Source: Branchiostoma lanceolatum (taxonomy: Eukaryota > Chordata > Leptocardii > Amphioxiformes > Branchiostomatidae). Taken from it: a stretch of DNA of 64,000 nt. A program made the position numbers and the translations under genes. The stretch is taken from positions 43,090,697 through 43,154,696 of the forward strand of contig NC_089722.1 in the NCBI RefSeq assembly GCF_035083965.1. The letters run 5' to 3'. Below, in pieces: positions 17,416-29,849 of the stretch (within the stretch, counting starts at the first letter, position 1; the number at the start of each line of letters is the position of its first letter). Under the pieces are notes generated by a model that made no database searches, was not told the DNA's origin, and saw only the letters and a list, made by a program, of their open reading frames with translations.

Positions 17416-18524
17416 CTTCAGAATGATTTGTACCGACACAGATGCACTTTCAAGCATGTAAACTGCTAGAGTAAGTCCAATACACACATAAAGCTGTTTT
17501 GAAGTGACCGTAGTTTATATGTAGTCCTTTTGTGATCTCAAAGTGCTGGCAATAGGGTTCTTTATACTTCGAGTTCGTTGTTCGCTTTAGCAGAATTCCT
17601 GGTGCTGGTTATAGTGCTTGTATAGCTCGATGTCATGTATGGCTGTATCGACTGAATAGCAAACTTCCATGGCCAATTAGGGTCATCGGATACTGAATTA
17701 CACGTAGAAATGACATTTGAAGTGGAATACTTTTTAGAATTAGATTTTTTCAGTTTTTATTCAATTTATCAAAATCAAGTAAAACGAAGAAGTAATTGTA
17801 CAACACCATATTCGGATGACTGCTGAATAAGATTCACGAATTTGACAGAATACTCTTGCAATCATTGTTTATTATTGACTATGCAATCGATTTAATGGTA
17901 ACAATGATATTCTTTGGTGTTGAATTAGGCAGAGAAAGGAATTTAAAGTCATTAATAGGATAGATTTGGAAGTCCATTGAGCAGGGTTTTATATTTGATA
18001 GTGAAAGATGAAATCAAATCATCGGCTGAATGGATGATCAAATGCTAACTAACTATAAGACGTAGCAGTTTGTGTGAAAGTCTCTATAGGTACCGGTGTA
18101 CACATAGGCGAAGTTTTGGATTTTCTATTCTGAATAAAGATAGGCGCAAAAATAAGAGTGTCCCATTTGATGTATGTAACTTTATTATGAAGTCGTGTGT
18201 ACTGTGTAAGGTATGAATTTGTGCATGATGAGAGGAGGCGACACTACACGTAGAATAGAAGTTGGTGTCATAAGGTCACGATGGCAGCCTGGTGCGAGCG
18301 AGGGTAAAATATGACCCAACGAGGTTGAACAAATACCCAACAAACCAGAGGGCCCAAAATCGACCTTGAATTTCGGCTTCACAACACCTGCCCACATACC
18401 AAATATCATCGTAATCCATCAAGTGGTTCTTGAGTTATGCTGACTACAGAAGTGCGGAAACACAAACACACAGACAGACACACCCAAAACCAGATCTCCA
18501 TTTTTCATGGAGATAACAATTTGT

Positions 18525-19780
18525 AACTGCAGGACAACTCGTGTAATACATCTACATTACAATACATTACAACTGACGTACCTTGCCGCTGAAGCGTTGA
18601 AAGTTGTCCAGCTGTTGTTGACAGTTGACTTTGCTACCGATGTTTCATTGATACAAATTATCAACCAGCCAGGCTGACCGCCCGTAGCCTCGCCTTTCCA
18701 CAGTAAGTTCTGAGAGAGTCCTAGTGCATGTTGTAATGGCGTTGCCTTATGCTAAGGATACGCGGGCAGTCCAAATAAATTTTTCGGCCTTATTTAACAA
18801 GGTCAAAACAATTTTTCCGTTAGATATATCAGAAAAGCATAGCTACTTCTGTCAAACATACATTCATTTTCCCCAATATACAGTTTATTTGACCCGGTTG
18901 ATTTCTTTAGTGTGACCCGAGTATGCAAGTAAGGAGTATCGAATAGCGATATTGTTCAGTCACAAATATGTAAATATGAATTGCAAAGCAAATCGGTGTT
19001 CACACAAACAGACCAGATTGTGAAGGACACTTGGTTAAACATGCAGGATGTAGAGGCTAGGCTAGGGAGAGACCCTCTTTGAGGAACCACCTGGAAAGCA
19101 AGGGGCCAGTTTCTGCCCTGTGCTCGTACAAGGCAAGATAGGCAAACAGGCACATACAGATTCAATTCAATCTCCAAGCAGATCTCTGCGATGGCAGGAC
19201 CATTGGCCGAAACAATATCCAGCCAACCACGTTTTTTTGGCCCAGTAATGCTGTCCTGCCAACGGACACAGAGATCGGTCTGGGCGGAATTCTGATGCAA
19301 CGTTGACCAACGAGGTTGAACAAACACCCAATTGATAATTCTATTGTTACTACAGGACAACTCCTGTAACAAGTCTACATTGCAACTGACAACTGTCAAC
19401 GTTTTAAAAGTTGTCCATTTGTTATTGATAGTTGACTTTGTTACCGATGTTTCATTGATACGAATTATTCACCAGCCAGGCTGACCGCCGGAACCTCGCC
19501 TTTGCGTAGTACGTTGTCGGAGAGTACCAGTGCACGTTGCACCGGCGTTGCGTTGCTCTAAGCCATACGCCTGGTACAAATTAATTTTTCGGCCGTATTT
19601 ATCTAAGTGATAACAATTTTTTCCGTTAGATAATTAGAGATGGATAACTTCTTTTGTCAAACATACATTCATTTTTCCCAGTATACATTTATTTGACCCG
19701 TTTGATTTCTTTAGTGGGACCCGAATATGCAAATAAGGGGTCCCCAAAAGGCGACTTGTACAGTCACAAATATGCAAATA
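18525..19780 (+). repeat. Pair of 430-460-bp direct repeats with octamer sites
   Basis: 18525-18985 and 19345-19780 are diverged direct copies: both run from ACAGGACAACTC-like sequence through CAGCCAGGCTGACCGCC to CAGTCACAAATATG. The second contains ATGCAAAT twice (near 19726 and 19767). The same pair occurs at 40270-40735 and 41085-41525, so the internal duplication predates the unit duplication. Confidence 0.75.
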
Positions 19781-20419
19781 TAACAGAATGCAAAGCGATT
19801 CATGCACATACGAACAGGCACTTACAGAAATGTCATCTCCAAGCAGATCTCTACGGTGACAGGACAGTATCTATCGCCCATGGTTACCGTCCTGTCACCA
19901 TGGAGATTCTTGGAGATTAAGAAAGTACATCGAGCTGTAAATTATTTGCATCGAGTTTGTGTGAAACAAAATAGGTTTATAATGCAGTTCTAGTCCAATT
20001 CTAATGTAAAAGGTCATTGACAAACGTTACTGTTACTTGTACATGAACATCACGTATCAGTTGTATCATAAACAGAAGAAAGCTTTAGTTAAAGTGATAT
20101 CACATGTTTAGACGGAACATCGCCAAGCCTGGCCTCATTTGTGCATCACACGGACCATGTAGCACGTATAGCTTAAGCCATCTTTAGCAGGGTTAAAGTG
20201 AACAACCAAGCGGAAAGCGTGCAGCGTTAAATACAACGCAGTGTGTTGAAAGTCGGCCTACCAAGGCACACTTTTACGTAACTGGCTTGTTGCCTTCACA
20301 TGTATCAATTGTATCATAAACATCATACGGAACATTTAGCACGCTTGGCTTTAGCAGGGTTAAAATGAACCAAGCGCTAGCGGAAAGCGCGCAGTGGTAT
20401 TAAGTCTGACATCTTAGCC

Positions 20420-20615
20420 TTCTGAAAGGGAAGTTTGCACAGCAGCGTTAGCACCTGAATAGATCACTTCTGCTTTCCCGTCACGCATGAACTGCTCCCA
20501 AACACTGAGACGACCCGGTCATGTTTACAGTACGGTGGGCGGAGAAGGTGGTAATTAAGAAATCGAAGCCCATGGTTTGGCTGGCCATGGTGAAGCGGAA
20601 ATAAGATCGGACTTG
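20420..20615 (+). repeat. TLR-linked upstream module (TLR-B, outer copy)
   Basis: Contains CAGCGTTAGCACCTGAATAG, then GACCCGGTCATGTTTACAG, then GGTGGTAATTAAGAA and GCGGAAATAAG. Related versions lie inside the TLR-B 5'UTR intron (22195-22480), upstream of TLR-C (41600-41815, with a partial copy near 44770) and in the TLR-D intron (51165-51310, 51715-52010). Confidence 0.6.
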
Positions 20616-20819
20616 CTTCATGTACAAACAGACGTCATATTTTAAGACGGGACTGTAGAAAAATACAGTGTGTTGTTAGAATATGTTGTAATGGTATAGT
20701 AACCTTTGAAACAGGCCTTGCTTTCGTATGGAATTCGTTGTGAATAACAAAAGTGGTAAATTGGGATAGGTATAGCTGGTCTATCCAAGTAGGTAACCTC
20801 CTTGGTCTATCAAGACATA

Positions 20820-21102
20820 TACCTTAACGTACTGGCATCTGCATGCCTTGACAAGGAAACCTCGCACGGCTTAAGTCCACACTTCCTCCTTAGCTTCATG
20901 AGGAACAATGACCACTGTCACGCTTCCCACAGACCGTGACTGCTGTGCGGTATACATTTCAAACAAAGCGGAACAAGAAAGCCCAGGTGCCAGTCCTGTG
21001 AGCAGGCCGCAGACCGACGGGTGTTTCAGACGAAAGAAGCCGTCCCTTCCGCGCCGCCCCCACCGCCGCCTCAGCTCGTCTCACAGACATCTTGTCAAAA
21101 AG
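20820..21102 (+). other. TLR-B 5'UTR exon
   Basis: Conserved with 41985-42276 and 50050-50296. Each copy ends in AAG|GTGAGT or AAG|GTGGGT and each TLR coding exon is preceded by a polypyrimidine-AG acceptor, here CAG at 23211-23213. The 5' limit is a guess from similarity; no TATA box is evident. The paired donor and acceptor, kept in three genes, support a spliced leader region. Confidence 0.65.
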
Positions 21103-23246
21103 GTGAGTTTTAAACTTTACAACTTCCTCTATTTTAGATATGTTCATTCCCTTTATTTGCATGGCTGAGTGCCGTATGTATATACCTATAGTATATACAC
21201 CTATATTATACATGTAGACTTGCCATACTCTCTTTGAGTGGCTGTCAACACGTACCTATAGGATCCTATAGTAGGACGGGGTGGGGTGTGTGGTGGCGAG
21301 TGGGCATCAGGCATAGATTACCGGCCCCAGAAGAGAGTTTTACGTTGCAGATTTGAACGTGACAGTCACCAGACGAGACGGGGTATTCTGCTAAAAAATT
21401 GATATTTTACCCTAACGTTCAATGTGCATTTTGTGCTTGTTGATGCTTGGTGCGGAGGAAAATTCCTAATAGACTACACGAGTGCATAGGGACGTAAATT
21501 ATATCAGACGACTAAAAAAACAGTTTCAGAAAGAGGGGGCTTTTCTTGGTTTTGTGTATCTAAATAACTTAATGGTTGGACACAGGACGATATGGCCTTT
21601 TTAGTTCTCCACAGCATCGGTATGTTAAAGGTATCGGCAGGTTTCAGACTGCATTCTTCGATTCGTCCGAGTTCACAAACACAAAAATACTGTAGATAAC
21701 AGTCATCAATACCAGGTTACAGTGCAAAACAGAGACATGTTGTCTTCAGGTCGGTTTTCAGAGCACCACCATTTCCTTCTTGGTGTAACATCTACTGACA
21801 TAATTCCACCAGGGTACATACTTCCGGCACCCTGAAAAGATACGTCCAAACAGATCTCCAACCCAACGTCCCCCAGTATAATGCACATACATGTATACCT
21901 ACACCGGGGGTGCTGCACTTGAGATATCTCGAACCCACTGATTTTCAAAGTGGTGGGTTTATGTATCCCGGCGGATTGATATACTACTGTAAGGCAAAAA
22001 AAATTAAATTAATTCTTAAACAGTTTTGACGTCACATAATGCCCCTGCAACTCTTAGTAATAATCAGAAGTAGAATTATTGGGCGTCCTGTTTATTCATA
22101 ACATATCAGGCCACGGTGTTAGATATTCACCGTCTTTCGCAGAGATATGTAACATTGATCATGACTAGGCGGTCCCCCGAGCGTCATGGATATGCACAAC
22201 ACGTCCTATTGTTCAGTCTGAAATCGTATCCTTCGGAGAGCATAGCAGCGCGTTAGCACCTGAATAGATCACCTCTGCTCACTGTGACGACCAGGTCATG
22301 TTTAGAGTGCCTAGGGACGGATCGCTTCTGTTTACCGTCATGCAAGAACCGCTGCCTAAAAACACGTCGTATGTTTACAGTGTGAAAAGGTAAAGAATAT
22401 GTGGTAATTGAGAAGTGACAGCCGGTTTAGGCTTGCGAGTCCATATTGGCTGCTGACGCGGAAATAAGTATTCGAGCCACGGCAGTTATCCGTGAACCTT
22501 CTCTGTTTCCTCGTGACTGAAGACAAACTTGAAGTTCAACATACCTCTTCTTGCAGGCATCACAATGTCATGGACAAAATAGAAAAAAAGTTGTGGCCTG
22601 CATGCCACTATTAGTGAATTTCTTCCCCTCAGGTAATTTGTCTTGCTGCATAAGAACGACGCCGTCCTTGTTGTGGTGACGGTAGAGACGTTAAGGGTCA
22701 GATAACTTGTTTATTGGGAACCTTCCAATATGTTTGGCTATGAGTGAAGCAGAGCCAGGTGTGACGCCAAATCATGGAGCTGCTAAATACCTGAGAGGTC
22801 AGGTACTGCACCTGTGCGGAGTTAGGGCTGGGGTCGATGGGAGCAGGGCATGATTTACATGTAGGATTAGGGTTATGATTAGGACTAGGGAAGGGGTTTG
22901 GGGGCTAGAGTTATCGTTATTGGAAATCACCACGTCCCACAAATATTTTGCACAAAAGTGCCGTGCTCAGGTGTAAAAGCTGACCTTTCACGTATTTGAC
23001 AAGCTCATTGCACCCAGGCTATCCATTCAATTCCAAAGTACAGAGTTTCCAAATTATACCGTAAGAACTGTTTTAAAAACCTCGTTTCTCCTCCTAGAGG
23101 GGGATAAAGTCCCTTTGAAAATAAATGACCGTCAGTCGGAAAATGTCCATGCGTGATTTCACTGTCATGCTCATAAAGGATATCACTTACCAGACGTTCA
23201 TATTTTTTCACAGGTTCACAACATAACAGATCGACATGGAGTCTAA
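20908..23246 (+). other. Upstream ORF overlapping the TLR-B start (spliced)
   Basis: An ATG at 20908 starts 65 codons (MTTVTLPTDRDCC...) that reach the donor at 21102 in phase 0. Joined to the acceptor at 23214, ten more codons follow and the frame stops at TAA 23244-23246, 10 bp beyond the receptor ATG in another frame. In TLR-C the same uORF (42081-42272) ends inside the exon. It depends on the inferred splice. Confidence 0.4.
21103..23213 (+). other. TLR-B 5'UTR intron
   Basis: Inferred 2.1-kb intron. It contains the inner copy of the TLR-linked module (22195-22480). Elsewhere I see only short open frames that are not shared with the TLR-C and TLR-D introns. Confidence 0.55.
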
Positions 23247-26200
23247 ACCCGCTCTGCTCGCAGTCTGCTTAGCTGTGATTTCCGCGTTCATCACCCAACA
23301 TGGACGGGTTAGAGGACAATTCTCCTCACCTGTGTGTCAGACCTGGAACTCAACAACTGTGGTGTGTGCTGGAGATGTAGAGGATCCACGGTTCATAACA
23401 ACTGGCGCGGGTCTAAACCAGGTACCGCCCGGCATCCCCGAGTCGGTCACCACTTTGGATCTCAGTTATAACAACATAACCTATGTGTACAACGGCTCGT
23501 TTAGTGGGTTAAGAAATCTGAAATCCTTAGACCTGTCTGGAAATGCTCTAAAGACCATTGAGATCGGTGCGTTTGCAGGGTTGAAGAATTTAGAACGTAT
23601 TAATATGAGTATAGAGAGATGGGATGGTTTAATTGGATTGATATGGTCGAGGGAATCGAGACCCATGTATACTCTTCGAAATGGACTTTTCCAAGATCTG
23701 CGAAACCTGAATTATCTGCGGGTGACGATTTTCACCGATGCAGTCAGTGCGGGAGTGTTCACGGGGTTATCTAAACTTACGCATTTAGAGCTTAGTGTGA
23801 GGGATGTCAACATTTTACCCGATCACATTTTTGATGCTTTGACCTCATTGGAAATTCTGACCATAAGGGAAATCAGCAACGTCCCGAAGGAGGATCAAAA
23901 GACCACCGCTAGAAGAGTCAACAGCGGAAGTGGATTCTTACAACGACGCCTGCTGTGGGCACCGCTGTACAACCTTCGAAAAATAAGTCTCAATCATCTA
24001 CCAAGAACCAGTGACCTCTACTTCGGACCTGTTTTTAGAAACTTGTCTAATGTAGAGACTATAGAAATCGATATATTTCACCACTATGCCCTCAGTGTTC
24101 AAATGTTCCGGCCGATGTTGGCGAGTCTGAAACATTTACACACTGACGCCCGGATAGCCCCCGGCCTGCTGAAGTCACTCTCACATCTTCAGACGTTGGA
24201 CCTCGACTATGATTATACATATCCGTACAACATTCAGGACGTCCTGCCTGAACTCCGACACACGCAGATTCAGGAGCTGTCATTTCATGTGTGGGAATCC
24301 GTAATGGACGTCATTGCGGGAATAAGAGATATTAAAAAATTGAAAACTCTGTCTTTTACAAACATTGACGCCATACAAGCTGACGCTTTTCTTGGTTTTT
24401 CACATTTACAAAGGCTGGACTTGACGCGGGGCTCATTGGATGATTTAGAAGACAAGACGTTCAGCGGACTGTCTTCACTCACTCATCTTAACTTGACACA
24501 GAAGGAAATTTCTACATTGCCAGCGGGCGTATTTGAAGGACTAACCTCTCTTACTCATCTTGATTTGAGCCATAACAACTTGGTAACCTCCCGAGCTCAA
24601 CTTCCAAGGACCTTGGACTATCTTGATCTCAGTTTCAATAAGTTAAACAGCAGACACACACATCCACCACCATGTAAAATATCATTTAACTTCAGTGGTT
24701 TGAAAAGCGTGAATTATCTGAATTTGAGTCATAACGCGATTACTCAGATTGACGGCGATTGTCTACCTAGGAATATTGGTGTGCTTGATTTGCAGCACAA
24801 CAATATTGACGATGTAAACATTACGAGTGCACGGTATCTCGACCTTTCTAACAACAATATCAGAAATATTGTTGGTCCTTTATTACTGACAGGTGAGCCA
24901 TCAATCTTAGAAACACTTAGGCTAGATAATAATGTTCTGACAGCGAAAGGTTTACGCGACAACTGGGTTTTACTGAAATATCAGATGAACCTGAAAACGT
25001 TGACTCTTTCTCACAACCACATCCAGTTTATCAATAGAGAACAATTCCGAGGGTTGGACCGACTGGAACATCTGGATCTCAGTAATAACGAGATCAGCAC
25101 AGTCATGCCATCCGCCTTCCGTGGACTATCGCGGCTAGCAATCCTTGATCTTAGTGACAACAAGATACAGTACATAACAGAGATGACATTTGAAGGTGTG
25201 GACAACGTGACACAATTAAACCTGGCAGCCAACAGGATAGCAGTGATTGGGAACGCCTTTCACCGTCTGTACGGGTTGAGGAACCTGAATCTGGCGAGCA
25301 ACAGATTAACTGTGTTAAATCAAACAACATTCGGTCCTGTTGTCAACCGGTTAGAGACAATAGACATTGCTGACAACCCGTTTTTGTGCGACTGCAAGTT
25401 AACGTGGTTTGTTGAGTGGGCCAACGACAAATACGACAGGGTGCCGAACTTGCACAACCCTTATCCTGATTTTACTCGAGGCTACACATGTACCAGTCCA
25501 GCACAACTGCTCCGACGGCGTTTGATAGACGGGTTGACGCAGAAACAACATAACGACAGACAGGGGTCAACAGAAGGCACGTTCTTTGACACGGATTGTA
25601 GTCATGGATTCCGACCCAACCGCCTCCTGGCTTGTGTGGTCGCCTCTTCGAGCATCTTCGTCGCCATGATGACCATTTTCCTGGTCGACTACCACATCGC
25701 CCGTGTTCAGTACTACCTGTGGCAGTTGGCCAAGTGGAGGAGACCGAAGATTGGCGAAGTAGAGAACCAAGAGCCGCTCAAATACACGCACGATGCTTTC
25801 CTTGCCTACAACAACCGGGACGTCATGTGGGTTGTACATGAAGCAATAAAGAATCTGGAACCTGACTACAGTCTGGTCATACACGAACGGGACTTTGCAG
25901 TCGGCGCTCCCATTGTGGAAAACATCGCGGATGCCGTGGAAAACAGTCGGAGAACCGTCTGTATCATCACCAGGAACTTCCTGAAGAGTCAGTGGTGCGA
26001 GTACGAGTTCCAGATGGCCCAGTACCACATGTTTGAGAATGGGGGAAAGAGGCGTCTCATCCTGGTGTTTCTGGAGAGGATTCCTGACAGACTGCTGAAA
26101 CGGTTCCGCCATCTGAACGCCGTGATGAACAGAGACACGTACCTGGTGTGGCCGGGCGACGTGCGGAAAAGGCCGCTGTTCTGGAAGCGGCTGCGACACG

Positions 26201-26457
26201 CTCTGGGCGATCCTCTACCCCGGGACCCAGAGCCTCAGCAGCAGGTACAAGATCCGGAACGGAACATTCCGGAACAACAGGCACAGGGCCCGGAACGCAA
26301 CATTGCGGAACAACAAGAACAGGCTCCGGTAAGGAACATTGTAGAAGTGCAGATACATGGCCCCATGCGGAACCTTCCGGAACAGCAAGATGAAATTCTA
26401 TTGCCAGACGACCAGTGGTTTGGAGATGGAGACGACGGTCCTCTCCTACCACTGTAG
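23236..26457 (+). CDS. TLR: Toll-like receptor TLR-B (complete)
   Basis: Complete 1073-aa receptor in one coding exon. A signal peptide covers about residues 1-26 and is followed by an N-terminal cysteine segment (VCQTW to VVC). LRRs occupy roughly 70-700, the LRRCT with FLCDC roughly 710-780, the transmembrane helix about 797-817 and the TIR about 850-991. An 82-residue tail carries four P-x-R-N-(I/L) motifs. The start is set by an in-frame TAA in the short leader after the acceptor at 23213. The TIR keeps HDAFLAY, the RDF of box 2 and the FW of box 3, but the BB-loop Pro is Val (RDFAVG). It lies 6.1 kb after GGT-1 and 6.4 kb before GGT-2. The receptor should sit on the plasma or an endosomal membrane and signal through TIR adaptors; this rests on family knowledge. 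Confidence 0.96.
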   Translation: MESKPALLAVCLAVISAFITQHGRVRGQFSSPVCQTWNSTTVVCAGDVEDPRFITTGAGLNQVPPGIPESVTTLDLSYNNITYVYNGSFSGLRNLKSLDLSGNALKTIEIGAFAGLKNLERINMSIERWDGLIGLIWSRESRPMYTLRNGLFQDLRNLNYLRVTIFTDAVSAGVFTGLSKLTHLELSVRDVNILPDHIFDALTSLEILTIREISNVPKEDQKTTARRVNSGSGFLQRRLLWAPLYNLRKISLNHLPRTSDLYFGPVFRNLSNVETIEIDIFHHYALSVQMFRPMLASLKHLHTDARIAPGLLKSLSHLQTLDLDYDYTYPYNIQDVLPELRHTQIQELSFHVWESVMDVIAGIRDIKKLKTLSFTNIDAIQADAFLGFSHLQRLDLTRGSLDDLEDKTFSGLSSLTHLNLTQKEISTLPAGVFEGLTSLTHLDLSHNNLVTSRAQLPRTLDYLDLSFNKLNSRHTHPPPCKISFNFSGLKSVNYLNLSHNAITQIDGDCLPRNIGVLDLQHNNIDDVNITSARYLDLSNNNIRNIVGPLLLTGEPSILETLRLDNNVLTAKGLRDNWVLLKYQMNLKTLTLSHNHIQFINREQFRGLDRLEHLDLSNNEISTVMPSAFRGLSRLAILDLSDNKIQYITEMTFEGVDNVTQLNLAANRIAVIGNAFHRLYGLRNLNLASNRLTVLNQTTFGPVVNRLETIDIADNPFLCDCKLTWFVEWANDKYDRVPNLHNPYPDFTRGYTCTSPAQLLRRRLIDGLTQKQHNDRQGSTEGTFFDTDCSHGFRPNRLLACVVASSSIFVAMMTIFLVDYHIARVQYYLWQLAKWRRPKIGEVENQEPLKYTHDAFLAYNNRDVMWVVHEAIKNLEPDYSLVIHERDFAVGAPIVENIADAVENSRRTVCIITRNFLKSQWCEYEFQMAQYHMFENGGKRRLILVFLERIPDRLLKRFRHLNAVMNRDTYLVWPGDVRKRPLFWKRLRHALGDPLPRDPEPQQQVQDPERNIPEQQAQGPERNIAEQQEQAPVRNIVEVQIHGPMRNLPEQQDEILLPDDQWFGDGDDGPLLPL

Positions 26458-26530
26458 CCACTATGTGTCAAAAGTTACTTCTCGTTGTTTGTTCTGAATC
26501 AAAGTGCCTGTAACTTCCAACACAATATTT

Positions 26531-26695
26531 GGACTTACCCAAATTTTTCACTAACTCCAGTCTCTCTAAATGAATGAGATATCAACCGCTTCTCTGACGT
26601 CAAGTTATGCAGATAGAACACGTGACTCAGTGAGCAGTGGATCAAAATAAGCAGAAAGTTTATGGCGCACCCGTCTCTGAGATGGTCGAAAGGCG
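26531..26695 (+). repeat. 3' flank block shared by TLR and GGT genes (TLR-B copy)
   Basis: Near-identical to the block after TLR-A, except that the CRE-like site reads TGACGTCAAG. Identity with TLR-A and TLR-D continues to about 26930 and then drops. Confidence 0.7.
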
Positions 26696-29439
26696 TTGAT
26701 GTAAATAGCTTTACGTAATTTGGTTAAATTTTCTGTCTGTATTATTAATTCTTTTATCATCATGTTACCATTTCTAAGATCCTATTGACGTTAAATTGTT
26801 TACTATTGTTGGAAACTTTGACTTGCGTGAGCCTAAGTTTTATAGATTCGGATTTTTGTGTGATGACGATTGATAGTTTATTGTTATATCATATAAAGTG
26901 GTGGCTTTTATCATGAGATCCAAACGGAGACCAGTAATATTATAGTTAGAATCGTAAAAATTATAATACTATCTATGTACATTTACTACTATAGACGACA
27001 TTTATTATCATAAACACTGTGCTATGTAGTGCATCCTACTAACGTAATACACATTGCACATAGCAAGCTTTAGAATTAACTTGTCGTTTTGTATTTCTTT
27101 ATGTACCACAATCTTTATTTACTTATAGCGTCCTAACATGAGTTTATGATAAGCTTGTCTTATATTGTTGACGACAAACATTCAGTTAATGTATGTGTAG
27201 ATATACACTGTACAGCACCATTTAGTTTAAGCCAATAATTGTAAGCTGATGATATTTCGTATCATATTGAATGATTGCATATGTGTTGACATTGTATACC
27301 ATTACGGCTGTTGTGCTGTTATATGTGTTCTCATTATGAAACAATTAGTGATACAAATTGACATACTAGATGTGTTGTGATTTGAAATAATGAAACTACA
27401 TGAACAAACGGTCGTGTCGTGGTCATGAATGGATCGTGGACGATAAATGTAATGTATGTAATCTCCAAGCAGAAGGTGAGGAGTTTAAAAGGTGTGATGA
27501 TTGAAAAAAAGTCGGATAATTTTGATAGCCTCCGTTACTCTCCTTCCCACTAGCGATTTTTTAGCAATTTTTTTTTCTAGTTTTTTTTTGGGGGGGGGCG
27601 TATCTGCTTGAGGTCCCGTATCTGCTTGGGATCCTGTTACCGCTGGAATCCTGTGTCCGCTGTGTGGAAGGACTGCGTTTTGTCGCTTGCAGTAAAGGCA
27701 ATTAATGTAACCGCGAGAAGTAATTCACAGTATCGGGAGAAGTGATTCGCACTACCGCGAGAAGCAATTCAAATGTTACGTTGCACAAAGCCCACGTGAA
27801 GTGACGCATGCTTCCTGCGCTAGCATGTTGTCTTCAAAGTCGTGTTAAAAATTTTCTCAAGTGTGGCCTGATGTTTCTTTCTATTCTTTGACCCGTCCAT
27901 AGATCCAGCCTATCATGCGGCTCCCCCGTGCGGCCACAGTTATATTGCACCGTCAAGTAATCCACACACCTTACAGCATTTTCAAAGGAGTTTTACTTCA
28001 ACGTCTTCCTGTCTTAAATTAGGATAGAAATTCTGGCACCCCTTCAGAACGTGACAGCAAATATAGACTTGGTTACCTATCGGTAAAATGCAAAGGAAAC
28101 ATCCCTTTTGTCACCCTGATATCCCATTCGATTTTTGAATGCCAATTTTCCCTCCAAAATCAGTCATATAAGCGTCAAAACTTGGATCCCTAAAAGGAAA
28201 ATCCCTATATGAGCCTTTTGTGGCTTCTCCATTCCCGAGAAGACTAGAATTTGGTTTTTCATAGTGGGTTTGCCATTTTTTTGGTGATTGATGAAAACAG
28301 TTAGTATTTACCATGGACGACCCAGCAGTTGCTGTTTGCCTCATGCTATGGAAAATCACAACTTGACAAAGAAAATGTGTACATGTGCATAGTGTGTGCG
28401 TGTCTGCGTGTTGGCAGTGCACCGAACCATTCGCCATGCATGACGAGCTGAATAGACCTTGGCGGCCGGTATGCCTTTATTTTCCCGTGAGGCGTGGCGA
28501 GCCCACTCTAAGTCAACGTTAAGCGTTGGTGGTACATTATTCGCGAAGCGTAATTAATTAGTTTATTTCATTTTACGTAACCATGGTATTTGTCGTCCTG
28601 AATCCATCGTTAGCAAAATTGTTCGAATCACGTAGTTGAATGTCAGCTGCCCAAATGCAACTATATACCGGGTATACATAAGGCAAGCCCAGAATGCACT
28701 CCCGCCAGATAAAAGGTGTACAGGGTAGTTTTAAATCATACCCCCTAACCCAAGATATGCCCCGGGGTAGAGTCTAGATTGTACCCACGGGTATCCTTTC
28801 GGCTACCTCAGAAAACACCACCCCGCAGGATTGAATACAAAGTTTATTGCAAATTCGTGCCCGTAGGCTAATTGAAATTTGACAACAATTGATAACGATG
28901 CACGATCATAAAGTGAAACATAAGGCATACATGTGATACAAACGACGAAGATTAAAAACTGATGCGGGGTTTGACTTCTTCTTTGAAAACAGTGGAAAAG
29001 TCCCACGTTTTCGATTATGAGTGGGTTGGATGGTTTAAAGAAAAACATGAGTTTCTGTGAATTTCTTAATCTAGAAAAGCTAGTACTACAATAGAGATTT
29101 CGGATATCTTCGTGAATAATATGTTTCCTTTTGGGACATTCGCAGATGATATTTCTTTTTCCATTTCGTACTAGATGTGTTATGGACGATTGAGAGCGTA
29201 CACACAAAGGGACAGCGTAGATATTTTCGGTTAGATTCCGAGGTCAGTAACTAATGAATACTACATATTTACTTTTAGAACAGGTGGGGGCGAAGATACG
29301 AACGTTAGGAAAGCAAGATGGCGCTTTACAATGATCACGTGAAGCCCTGATGATGGGTGCATGATCAAGGTGTGATGCGAGCTATACAGAGGTGGACCGT
29401 GGTCCTGACAATGACCATGCACCCACACATGGGTCTCTC

Positions 29440-29619
29440 ACGTGAACATTGTAAAGCGTCTTCTTGTTTTCGTAACTTTCGCGCCTTCTCGCCCACCTTT
29501 GGTCAACATCCGGAGCCTCTGTTACATACATAATGATCCGATTCCCGCCTTCAACCAAGAGGCACGTCAAGCCGCAGGAAAGCACCACGATCCATCGGCC
29601 TTGACTAAAACCTACAACG
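29440..29619 (+). other. Candidate conserved upstream exon (second copy)
   Basis: Counterpart of 5650-5832. Its MNIVKRLLVFVTF frame stays open past the donor CG|GTGAGC at 29620. Whether it is transcribed, and whether it joins the GGT-2 acceptor at 32866, cannot be told here. Confidence 0.3.
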
Positions 29620-29849
29620 GTGAGCTCAACTTTTTTCTTGGTTTTCTTTGTGTGCATATTCTTTGCTGGATACGTTCTTTTCGATTCACTGTGCTTATTT
29701 ATTCCACCCTTCCCCATGAAATGGACGTTGCGCTTGGTAATGAAAGATGATGACATTGAGTACAAAATCGGTAGCCACCACCAGGCCTTCCTGAAGCCTG
29801 GTTACACACGAATATGGCCTCCCGACCTTCCCCCAGCCACGGTCGGGAA

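Larger units (their letters stand above)
17416..20819. other. Intergenic region between GGT-1 and TLR-B
   Basis: No gene recognised. Collinear with 39471-41984. 17416-18180 is AT-rich with nothing notable. 18240-18530 has a phrase ending in CATGGAGATAA preceded by CAGACAGACA, resembling the 3' part of a dispersed repeat. The rest holds a pair of direct repeats, a hairpin at 19836-19918 (arms with CTCCAAGCAGATCTC) and a TLR-linked module, listed separately. A segment of about 560 bp (19780-20340) is absent from the TLR-C unit; short direct repeats with TTTAGCAGGGTTAAA lie near 20186 and 20352. Confidence 0.55.

Noticed and set aside
25567-26199. 210-aa antisense frame over the TIR region, present in all four TLRs
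   Set aside because: It is conserved only because the opposite strand encodes a conserved TIR domain; no start context or homology of its own.
26057-26471. 134-aa and 78-aa antisense frames over the TLR tail
   Set aside because: Shadows of the repeated, low-complexity tail coding sequence.
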